A DNA stretch of 50,630 bases from Bermanella sp049115935. GTDB taxonomy: Bacteria; Pseudomonadota; Gammaproteobacteria; Pseudomonadales; Oceanobacteraceae. The first letter of the stretch is position 1. Every line of letters starts with the position of its first letter. The position numbers and the translations under genes were made by a program. The notes below the pieces were generated by a model, which worked only from the letters and a program-made list of their open reading frames with translations, ran no database searches and was not told the DNA's origin. Below, one piece after another: positions 34,631 through 41,698 of this stretch. Location: assembly GCA_049115935.1 (NCBI GenBank), contig JAGDZK010000040.1:1-50630 (forward strand), given 5' to 3'.

Positions 34631-36265
34631 ATGTTTGGACAAGTGCAAGATTCCCCTCTGCTAGTCAGCCAACTGATTGAACACGCCGCTCAGCTTCATC
34701 CCAATCAGCGCATCATCACCAAAACCGTGGAAGGCCATTTTCACGAATACACCTATAAAGATGCCGCTAAACGTAGTAAGCAATTAGCCCAAGCGTTGAT
34801 CGCATTAGGTGTACAAGACGGTGATGTCATTGGTACCTTGGCTTGGAATACGTATCGCCACTTTGAATGTTGGTATGGTATATCAGGCATGGGAGCCGTT
34901 TTACACACAGTTAATCCACGCTTGTTTCCAGAGCAACTGGACTACATCATTAATCACGCAGAAGATAAGTTCCTATTTATCGACACCACCTTCGTTCCCT
35001 TACTTGAAGCACTACAAAGCAAACTGCCCAAGGTGAAGGGTTATGTAATCATGACAGACGAGGCTCACATGCCACAAACGTCTCTGCCCAACGCCCTATG
35101 TTATGAAACCTTACTCGCACAGCAATCCGCTGATTATGAATGGCCACAATTAGACGAACGCCAAGCCACTTCTATTTGCTATACATCAGGCACCACCGGC
35201 AACCCAAAAGGCGTGGTCTATAGCCACCGTTCGAGCTTGTTACATAGCTGGGGCATCACCAGTTTAAATGTGGGTGAAATCTGCAGTGAAACCCGTGTAT
35301 TACCCATCGTGCCCATGTTTCATGCCAACGCTTGGGGCTTAGTCTATGCGGTGGCGATGATGGGAGCCGAAGTGGTGTTCCCTGGCCCCCATTTAGATGG
35401 GGCCAGCGTATGTGACATGATTAACCGCTATAAGGTGGATTTATCCGCTGCCGTGCCTACCGTTTGGACCATGCTCATGCAGCATCTCACTCAATCTGGC
35501 GAAACCTTAGAAAGCTTAAACAGCGTATTAATCGGCGGCTCAGCTGTGCCTAAAGCCATGATTCGATCGTTCGAACAAGATTATGGGGTTGAAGTTTGGC
35601 AAGCGTGGGGCATGACAGAAATGAGCCCACTGGGCAGTTTAAATAAACCACGCCCTAAAGATGCCTTACTGAGTTATGAAGAACAGCTCGATATCAAAGC
35701 CAAACAAGGCCGCCCGTGTTTTGGTGTGCAAATGAAAATCGTCAATGATGACAACCAAGAACTACCTCATGATGGCAAAGCCTTTGGCCGTTTAATGGTG
35801 AAAGGGCCTTGGGTAGTGAGCCAATATTTTAAAGCTGAATCTAGCGCTCTTGATGAAGACGGCTGGTTTGATACCGGCGATGTGGCCACCATAGATGAAA
35901 CGGGCAATATGCAAATCACCGACCGCTCAAAAGACGTCATCAAATCTGGCGGCGAATGGATCAGTTCTATCGATTTAGAAAATGCCGCCATGGGTCATGA
36001 CGAGGTGATAGAAGCAGCGGTCATTGGCGTATCACATCCCAAGTGGGAAGAGCGGCCATTATTGATCATTGTACCTAAAAACCCAGAGCAACCGCCAAGC
36101 CATGAGTCAATCTTAAAGTTTTTAGAAGACAAGGTAGCTAAATGGTGGCTACCCGATGCCGTTGAGTTTATTGAAGCCATCCCCCATACCGCCACCGGTA
36201 AAATCAATAAAGTTGGCCTAAGAGAGCATTATAAAAATTTTGAGTTCACCACTCAAAACGCTTAG
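34631..36265 (+). CDS. Fatty acyl-CoA ligase (AMP-binding, AlkK/DmdB-like)
   Basis: 544 residues, acyl-adenylate-forming enzyme. The P-loop motif is CYTSGTTGNPKGVVYSH at about 185, then VPMFHANAWGLVYA, the substrate-pocket region with WQAWGMTEMSPLG at about 318, WFDTGDVATID at about 415, and RSKDVIKSGGEWISSIDLEN with the C-terminal catalytic Lys in TATGKINK. The sequence ISGMGAVLHTVNPRLFPEQLDYIINHAEDKFLF is typical of medium-chain ligases such as AlkK and of methylthiopropionyl-CoA ligases. It is monocistronic between two hairpins. Chain-length preference cannot be read from sequence. Confidence 0.9.
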   Translation: MFGQVQDSPLLVSQLIEHAAQLHPNQRIITKTVEGHFHEYTYKDAAKRSKQLAQALIALGVQDGDVIGTLAWNTYRHFECWYGISGMGAVLHTVNPRLFPEQLDYIINHAEDKFLFIDTTFVPLLEALQSKLPKVKGYVIMTDEAHMPQTSLPNALCYETLLAQQSADYEWPQLDERQATSICYTSGTTGNPKGVVYSHRSSLLHSWGITSLNVGEICSETRVLPIVPMFHANAWGLVYAVAMMGAEVVFPGPHLDGASVCDMINRYKVDLSAAVPTVWTMLMQHLTQSGETLESLNSVLIGGSAVPKAMIRSFEQDYGVEVWQAWGMTEMSPLGSLNKPRPKDALLSYEEQLDIKAKQGRPCFGVQMKIVNDDNQELPHDGKAFGRLMVKGPWVVSQYFKAESSALDEDGWFDTGDVATIDETGNMQITDRSKDVIKSGGEWISSIDLENAAMGHDEVIEAAVIGVSHPKWEERPLLIIVPKNPEQPPSHESILKFLEDKVAKWWLPDAVEFIEAIPHTATGKINKVGLREHYKNFEFTTQNA

Positions 36266-36282
36266 TAACTTCAATTACACAC

Positions 36283-36320
36283 AACTAAAAATGCCAGAGC
36301 TTCCTCTGGCATTTTTAGTT
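36283..36320. terminator. Strong two-way terminator
   Basis: A perfect 17-bp stem (36283-36299 with 36304-36320) around a CTTC loop. It begins 18 bp after the acyl-CoA ligase stop and ends 23 bp before the converging transglutaminase-like gene. A- and T-runs inside the arms serve both strands. Confidence 0.92.
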
Positions 36321-36343
36321 TTAAAGTGGACTAACCCAAATAC

Positions 36344-36991
36344 CTATTCGTCTATTAACTGGCGCTTAGGGTCTGGTTGATGCTCGTTAATTAAGTGCGG
36401 GTAAGCGTTTGCCACACCCTCAACAATAAAATCAAACGGCACCTCATCAAAATGCCCGTGCTCTTGCACGTATTCCATATGACGATGACCTTCACCATTA
36501 AACTCATGAAAAATAGAATCATCACGGCCGTTAAATTCTAGTGGCTCAACCCCCATGCGCTCGCACAATGCCTTATCAAATGCAGGGGTGGCTTTCACCC
36601 ACTTCCCCTCCAGCTTAATCTCTGTATAACCATGCATCACAAACACATCGCTGCGTAGCCACTTTATCAATGCAGGACTTGATAAGTGATTGCGCACATC
36701 AGCCAAACCTATTCTTGCTTCGATACCGTTTAAACGACACAAAGCGCCCAGCAAAATGGCTTTGGGAATACAATAGGACTGTCCCGCCTCTAAGCAATGG
36801 CTCGCACTCAAGGTAACTGGGTTCGCCTCAAACACATACGGGTTATATTTAATGCCATCACGCACTGCGTAATAAAGCGCCACTGCTATTTCGGTGTCGC
36901 TCATGTGCTCATTAACCACAGACTCGTTTAAGGCAATGACTTGCGGATGAGTAAAATCGAAAAAGTCTGAAGACGATAAGGTGGCTATCAT
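36344..36991 (-). CDS. Transglutaminase-like domain protein
   Basis: 215 residues, papain-like transglutaminase fold, soluble. The catalytic triad is visible as Cys in GQSYCIPKAILLGALCRLNGIEARIGLADV, His in VMHGYTEIKLEGKWVKATPAFD and the Asp of PAFD. Bacterial members are usually peptidases or amidases rather than cross-linking enzymes. It is transcribed alone and ends at the strong two-way terminator. The substrate is unknown. Confidence 0.85.
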   Translation of the reverse strand: MIATLSSSDFFDFTHPQVIALNESVVNEHMSDTEIAVALYYAVRDGIKYNPYVFEANPVTLSASHCLEAGQSYCIPKAILLGALCRLNGIEARIGLADVRNHLSSPALIKWLRSDVFVMHGYTEIKLEGKWVKATPAFDKALCERMGVEPLEFNGRDDSIFHEFNGEGHRHMEYVQEHGHFDEVPFDFIVEGVANAYPHLINEHQPDPKRQLIDE

Positions 36992-37145
36992 GGTGAATTC
37001 CTAACATTCGGATTAGAAGCATTAGAACCTTTTTGCCAGTTTTGGCCAATAACCACATCTGCCAATATGACTAACCATAGGCTTAGCGCCTCATTTTTCA
37101 AACGTTTGTATAGTAAATATCAGGCTTTCACTGTGTTTGCCTAGG

Positions 37146-37168
37146 TTACCCACAAAATCTGTGGATAA
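37146..37168. promoter_or_regulatory. Inverted pair of DnaA-box-like sites
   Basis: TTACCCACA (one mismatch to TTATCCACA) at 37146-37154 faces a perfect consensus box TGTGGATAA at 37160-37168 across 5 bp. The wider sequence 37141-37173 forms a 14-bp imperfect dyad. Binding by DnaA is inferred from the consensus only. Confidence 0.45.
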
Positions 37169-37296
37169 CTTGGTGAGTAACTATTTGAAAAGTCGCGCAA
37201 ACCTGCATGGAATCTGGAGGTAGCTTAAATTGTTTTTTTTTCAAACAATTAAATTTTCCTTTATTTTTCAACCACTTATTTAAGTCAATAGATCTA

Positions 37297-37330
37297 CTCA
37301 GCCAAAATAGTCACAGGCTGAGCATTTTTT
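37297..37330 (+). terminator. Orphan intrinsic terminator upstream of liuR
   Basis: CTCAGCC (37297-37303) pairs perfectly with GGCTGAG (37316-37322) across a 12-nt loop and is followed by CA and six T residues. The nearest plus-strand gene upstream ends 1 kb earlier at its own terminator, so this one must end a short leader or a small RNA. Confidence 0.65.
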
Positions 37331-37445
37331 ATCCATTGATTTAGTTTTGTGCATAACAAACCAAGCAAGCGCTCTAATTTGGCGCAAATTTCATGCTCAT
37401 TAAGGTCAAAATATCACCATTCACTCTCACAATTAATTTATGACG

Positions 37446-37461
37446 TTGACGTAAACGTCAA
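37446..37461. promoter_or_regulatory. LiuR-type operator
   Basis: A perfect 16-bp palindrome TTGACGT-AA-ACGTCAA lies 20 bp before the liuR ATG, with another TGACGT half-site just upstream. MerR-family LiuR regulators of branched-chain acyl-CoA catabolism bind palindromes with ACGT half-sites of this kind, so autoregulation is likely. Confidence 0.7.
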
Positions 37462-37480
37462 CTTGAATTTAAATACGGTT

Positions 37481-37876
37481 ATGACAAAAGAAAAATCGAA
37501 TATCTACACCATTAGTGATTTAGCACAGCGCTTTGATATCACCACACGTACCATACGCTTTTACGAAAGTGAGGGCCTACTATCACCCAAACGTGAGGGT
37601 CAAAAGCGCCTATACAGCCAAAAAGATTACACCACCTTAAAGCTGATTTTACGGGGTAAACGTTTGGGCTGGTCTTTGGCAGAAAGTCGCGATTTGATTC
37701 AAATGTATAAACCCGAACAAAATAATCAGGCTCAGTACCAAAAAGTACTAGAAAAAGTAATCGAAAGCCGCGAACGACTGCAGCAGCAAATGAATGACAT
37801 CCAAGTCATGCTGCTTGAATTAGATGAACATGAAACAAGAGTAAAAGAGGCCCTAAACACCTCTGCTATCAATTAA
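37481..37876 (+). CDS. liuR: MerR family regulator of leucine/isovalerate catabolism
   Basis: 131 residues. N-terminal MerR winged helix (YTISDLAQRFDITTRTIRFYESEGLLSPKREGQKRLYSQKDYTTLKLILRGKRLGWSL), then a coiled-coil dimerisation helix (RERLQQQMNDIQVMLLELDEHETRVKEAL). There is no Cys-based metal site, so it senses something other than metal. Position directly before ivd-liuBCDE identifies it as LiuR. The ATG at 37481 is chosen because the domain starts here; the frame is open 132 bp further but those codons are not MerR-like and contain the operator. Confidence 0.93.
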   Translation: MTKEKSNIYTISDLAQRFDITTRTIRFYESEGLLSPKREGQKRLYSQKDYTTLKLILRGKRLGWSLAESRDLIQMYKPEQNNQAQYQKVLEKVIESRERLQQQMNDIQVMLLELDEHETRVKEALNTSAIN

Positions 37877-38025
37877 GGCAACCCGAACAACACGTTTAAA
37901 AATTCAAAAAAACAACACACTGAAAATCATTTTGTATTTCGGTTGAATAATAAAAATAAAACAAACAACTAAACCATAAAGGGCGCGTTATGAGTCACTA
38001 AGACCCATTCGCGTGGAGAAACCAA

Positions 38026-39195
38026 ATGAAATCCATCTACAGTGAACTGAACTTTGGCTTAGGCGAAACCATCGACATGATGCGCGCTCAAGTCAACGAA
38101 TTTGCCAGCCGTGAAATCGCCCCACTGGCCGACACCACAGATAAAGAAAACGCCTTCCCTAATCAGCTATGGAAAAAATTTGGCGACATGGGGTTATTAG
38201 GTGTCACAGCCGAAGAAGAATACGGCGGCACCAACATGGGTTACCTTGCTCATGTTATCGCCATGGAAGAAATCAGCCGCGCCTCGGCCTCTATTGGTTT
38301 AAGTTATGGCGCCTTTTCAAACCTGTGTGTTAATCAATTAACCAAAAACGGCTCAGCCGAGCAAAAAGCAAAATACCTACCTAAATTAATTTCTGGTGAA
38401 CACATCGGTGCGTTGGCCATGAGTGAACCTAATGCGGGCTCTGACGTTGTTAGCATGAAATTACGCGCGGATAAAAAAGGCGACAAGTACGTTTTAAACG
38501 GCGGCAAGATGTGGATCACCAATGGCCCAGATGCTGATGTATATGTGATTTACGCCAAAACCGATTTTGAAAAAGGCGCCCATGGCATGACCGCCTTTAT
38601 TGTAGAGAGTGACTTTCCTGGCTTCACCCGCGGACAAAAACTCGACAAGCTCGGCATGCGTGGCTCCAACACCTGCGAATTAATTTTCCAAGACTGTGAA
38701 GTGCCAGAAGAAAATATTTTAGGCGGTCTTAACCAAGGGGTACGCGTATTAATGAGCGGCCTTGATTACGAACGAGTGGTATTGTCAGGTGGCCCAACCG
38801 GCATTATGCAAGCGTGTATGGATATTGTGATTCCCTACATTCATGACCGCGAACAGTTCGGTAAAAGCATTGGCGAGTTTCAATTAGTGCAAGGCAAAAT
38901 TGCCGACATGTATTCCAGCATGAATGCCTGTAAATCCTATTTGTACACCGTGGCTGCAGCCTGTGATCGCGGTGAAACCACACGTAAAGATGCCGCAGGT
39001 GTGATTTTGTATACCGCCGAAAAAGCCACACAAATGGCATTGGATGCCATTCAATTATTAGGTGGAAATGGTTACATCAATGATTTTGCCACCGGCCGTT
39101 TATTACGCGACGCTAAACTGTATGAAATTGGCGCCGGCACCAGTGAGGTACGTCGCATGTTAATTGGCCGTGAAATTTTTAACGAATCAAAATAA
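38026..39195 (+). CDS. liuA: Isovaleryl-CoA dehydrogenase
   Basis: 389 residues, FAD-dependent acyl-CoA dehydrogenase (ivd). It oxidises isovaleryl-CoA to 3-methylcrotonyl-CoA. FAD-binding stretches ALAMSEPNAGSDVVSM and WITNGPDADVYVIYAKT are present. The catalytic Glu249 lies in GLDYERVVLSGGPTG, the internal position characteristic of isovaleryl-CoA dehydrogenase rather than the C-terminal position of other acyl-CoA dehydrogenases. The C-terminus has QLLGGNGYINDFATGRLLRDAKLYEIGAGTSEVRR. GGAG at 38015-38018 is the ribosome binding site. First enzyme gene of the liu operon; a REP pair separates it from liuB. Confidence 0.95.
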   Translation: MKSIYSELNFGLGETIDMMRAQVNEFASREIAPLADTTDKENAFPNQLWKKFGDMGLLGVTAEEEYGGTNMGYLAHVIAMEEISRASASIGLSYGAFSNLCVNQLTKNGSAEQKAKYLPKLISGEHIGALAMSEPNAGSDVVSMKLRADKKGDKYVLNGGKMWITNGPDADVYVIYAKTDFEKGAHGMTAFIVESDFPGFTRGQKLDKLGMRGSNTCELIFQDCEVPEENILGGLNQGVRVLMSGLDYERVVLSGGPTGIMQACMDIVIPYIHDREQFGKSIGEFQLVQGKIADMYSSMNACKSYLYTVAAACDRGETTRKDAAGVILYTAEKATQMALDAIQLLGGNGYINDFATGRLLRDAKLYEIGAGTSEVRRMLIGREIFNESK

Positions 39196-39211
39196 TTTTT
39201 TAGATACCACA

Positions 39212-39274
39212 GTGGGAGGGTGCTTGCACGCGACATAACTCATCACACTTTGTCGCGCGCAAGCGCCCTCCCAC
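39212..39274. repeat. Inverted pair of REP-like elements between liuA and liuB
   Basis: Two 24-nt units, 39212-39235 and the reverse complement of 39251-39274, both begin GTGGGAGGG and contain a small GCTTGC hairpin, as in REP sequences of Pseudomonas. They differ at only two bases. Together they can form a 24-bp stem with one mismatch and one G-T pair around a 15-nt loop. The right arm ends 3 bp before the liuB Shine-Dalgarno GGAG (39278-39281). Confidence 0.75.
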
Positions 39275-39287
39275 AACGGAGACACAA

Positions 39288-40895
39288 ATGCCAAGCATAC
39301 ATTCAAAGATAAATACCAATAGCGCCGAGTTTAAAGACAACCTCGCGTTTAATTTAGACATCGTAGCTGATTTAAAAAACCTAGTAGCTAACATCACGCT
39401 AGGTGGTGGTGAAGCAGCTCAAGCTCGTCACAAAAGTCGCGGTAAATTATTAGCCCGCGAACGTATCGAAAAATTACTCGATGAAGGCTCGCCATTTTTG
39501 GAGGTAGGTCAATTGGCCGCATACGAGGTATATGGTGAAGATGTTCCATGCGCGGGCGTGGTTGCAGGGATCGGCAAAGTCAGTGGTGTGGAATGCATGA
39601 TCGTGGCAAACGATGCCACAGTGAAAGGCGGCTCTTACTACCCTTTAACCGTGAAGAAACATTTACGCGCTCAAGAAATCGCTCAAAAAAATTATCTGCC
39701 GTGTATTTATTTGGTGGACAGCGGCGGCGCTAACCTGCCTCGCCAAGATGAAGTCTTTCCCGACAAAGAACATTTTGGTCGCATCTTTTTTAATCAAGCC
39801 AATATGTCAGCCATGGGCATTCCGCAAATTGCAGTGGTGATGGGCAGCTGCACCGCTGGTGGCGCGTATGTGCCCGCCATGGCAGATGAATCCATTATTG
39901 TAAAAGAACAAGGCACCATCTTTTTAGCCGGCCCACCTCTGGTACAAATGGCAACTGGTGAAGTGGTTGACGCAGAAACCTTAGGTGGCGGCGACATGCA
40001 CACATCCACAAGTGGTGTGGTTGATCACCTAGCTGAAAACGATGAACACGCGTTGCAGTTAGCACGACAATCCATTGACCGCTTAAATTGGAAAAAACAA
40101 ACGCAATTAGATGTCCGCGACGTTATTGCCCCCCTTTATGATGCCAGTGAACTGTATGGCATCATTCCACAAGATTTAAAAAAGCCCATGGATGCCCGCG
40201 AAATCATCGCACGTATTGTGGATGGCAGTGACTTTGACGAATACAAAGCGCGCTTTGGCACCACCCTAGTTTGTGGCTTTGCTCGTATCTTTGGTTACCC
40301 TGTGGGCATCGTCGCTAACAACGGAATTTTATTTTCTGAAAGCGCGCAAAAAGGCGCGAACTTTGTTGAGCTATGTTGCCAGCGCAATATTCCCCTCATC
40401 TTCTTACAAAATATCACTGGCTTTATGGTGGGCTCAAAGTACGAACAAGAAGGCATCGCCAAACACGGCGCTAAAATGGTAAACGCCGTTGCCTGTGCCA
40501 AGGTGCCTAAATTCACCATGGTATTTGGCGGCAGTTTTGGCGCAGGTAACTACGGCATGTGTGGCCGTGCTTATGATCCAAACTTTATGTGGATGTGGCC
40601 CAACGCACGCATCAGCGTGATGGGTGGCGAGCAAGCCGCTGGGGTGATGTCATTAATCACCAAAGGCGCAAAAGAAAAACGCGGTGAAACCTTTAGTGAT
40701 GAAGAACAAGCGGCCTTTAAAAAACCGCTACTCGAAAAATACGAAAAAGAAGGTCACCCTTATTATGCATCTGCACGTCTTTGGGATGACGGAGTGATTG
40801 ATCCTGCGCAAAGTCGTGAAGTATTGGGCCTTGCCATTAGTGCATCACTCAACGCCCCTCAACAAGAAACCAAATTCGGCATATTTAGGATGTAA
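39288..40895 (+). CDS. liuB: 3-methylcrotonyl-CoA carboxylase, beta subunit
   Basis: 535 residues, carboxyltransferase half of the biotin-dependent enzyme that converts 3-methylcrotonyl-CoA to 3-methylglutaconyl-CoA. Features include GEAAQARHKSRGKLLARERIEKLLD, YLVDSGGANLPRQDEVFPDKEHFGRIFFNQANMSA, VMGSCTAGGAYVPAM, IPLIFLQNITGFMVGSKYEQEGIAKHGAKM and FGGSFGAGNYGMCGRAYDP. The R-Q-x-E-V-F-P stretch is typical of MCC rather than propionyl-CoA carboxylase. Its stop is 2 bp before liuC. Confidence 0.96.
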   Translation: MPSIHSKINTNSAEFKDNLAFNLDIVADLKNLVANITLGGGEAAQARHKSRGKLLARERIEKLLDEGSPFLEVGQLAAYEVYGEDVPCAGVVAGIGKVSGVECMIVANDATVKGGSYYPLTVKKHLRAQEIAQKNYLPCIYLVDSGGANLPRQDEVFPDKEHFGRIFFNQANMSAMGIPQIAVVMGSCTAGGAYVPAMADESIIVKEQGTIFLAGPPLVQMATGEVVDAETLGGGDMHTSTSGVVDHLAENDEHALQLARQSIDRLNWKKQTQLDVRDVIAPLYDASELYGIIPQDLKKPMDAREIIARIVDGSDFDEYKARFGTTLVCGFARIFGYPVGIVANNGILFSESAQKGANFVELCCQRNIPLIFLQNITGFMVGSKYEQEGIAKHGAKMVNAVACAKVPKFTMVFGGSFGAGNYGMCGRAYDPNFMWMWPNARISVMGGEQAAGVMSLITKGAKEKRGETFSDEEQAAFKKPLLEKYEKEGHPYYASARLWDDGVIDPAQSREVLGLAISASLNAPQQETKFGIFRM

Positions 40896-40897
40896 CC

Positions 40898-41698
40898 ATG
40901 ACAGATTCTAATTTATTGATCGAAATTGAAAACGGCGTCGCTAAACTTATTTTGAATCGCCCTGATGTGCATAACGCATTTGATGATGTATTGATTCAAA
41001 CAATCATTCATGCCCTAGATGACATAACCACCAATGACCATGTTCAAGTAGTGGTATTAACCAGTAACGGCAAACATTTTAGTGCAGGCGCTGATTTAAA
41101 TTGGATGAAACGCATGGCCGTTCTCACTGAACAAGAAAATCGTGAAGATGCTCAACAACTTGCACAGCTCATGCACACTCTTAACCATTTAAATAAACCC
41201 ACGGTGGCCCTTGTTGATGGTGCGGCTTACGGTGGTGCAGTGGGTTTAATTGCCTGTTGTGATATGGCCATCGCCACACAACGCAGCCGCTTTTGTTTAA
41301 GCGAAGTTAAAATTGGGTTAAGCCCTGCGGTGATAAGTCCGTTTGTGGTGTCCGCCATCGGTGAGCGTGCAGCCCGTCGATACTTTTTAAGCGCTGAAGT
41401 CTTTGATGCTCAAATCGCTGAGAAGTTAGGTTTGCTACATGAAGTGGTGAATGATGAAGTGGCGCTAGCGAATAAAGCAACGCAATTAATCGACGCCTTA
41501 TTGCTCAACAGCCCACAAGCCATGAATAAAACCAAACAGCTCATTAAGGCGGTGAGTCGCGGTGAAATTAATAACTCCATGCGTGACTACACGGTGAATT
41601 TAATTGCATCTATAAGGGTAAGTGAAGAAGGCCAAGAAGGCTTAGCTTCGTTTTTAGAAAAACGTAAACCATCATGGGTAGAAAAAAATGAATACTAA
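40898..41698 (+). CDS. liuC: 3-methylglutaconyl-CoA hydratase
   Basis: 266 residues, crotonase family. It hydrates 3-methylglutaconyl-CoA to HMG-CoA. Oxyanion-hole motifs are SAGADLNWMKRM and DGAAYGGAVGLIACCDMAIA; CLSEVKIGLSPAVISPFVVSAIGERAARRYFLSAEVFDA holds the active-site Glu of the SEVKIGL segment. The C-terminal KTKQLI is typical. It follows liuB by 2 bp and overlaps liuD by 11 bp, consistent with translational coupling. Confidence 0.93.
   Translation: MTDSNLLIEIENGVAKLILNRPDVHNAFDDVLIQTIIHALDDITTNDHVQVVVLTSNGKHFSAGADLNWMKRMAVLTEQENREDAQQLAQLMHTLNHLNKPTVALVDGAAYGGAVGLIACCDMAIATQRSRFCLSEVKIGLSPAVISPFVVSAIGERAARRYFLSAEVFDAQIAEKLGLLHEVVNDEVALANKATQLIDALLLNSPQAMNKTKQLIKAVSRGEINNSMRDYTVNLIASIRVSEEGQEGLASFLEKRKPSWVEKNEY

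Larger units (their letters stand above)
36992..37480. other. 489-bp control region upstream of liuR
   Basis: No credible long gene. It contains an inverted pair of DnaA-box-like 9-mers (37146-37168), an A/T-rich run (about 37226-37290) with an AATTGTTT/AAACAATT hairpin, an intrinsic terminator on the plus strand (37297-37330) without an annotated gene in front of it, and a LiuR-type palindrome (37446-37461). GGAGG (37216-37220) stands 9 bp before a TTG that opens a 17-codon frame ending near 37283; this could be a leader peptide but is weakly supported. Confidence 0.55.

Noticed and set aside
37349..37480. Extended liuR reading frame starting at 37349
   Set aside because: The 44 extra codons are not MerR-like and include the operator palindrome; the domain begins at the ATG at 37481.
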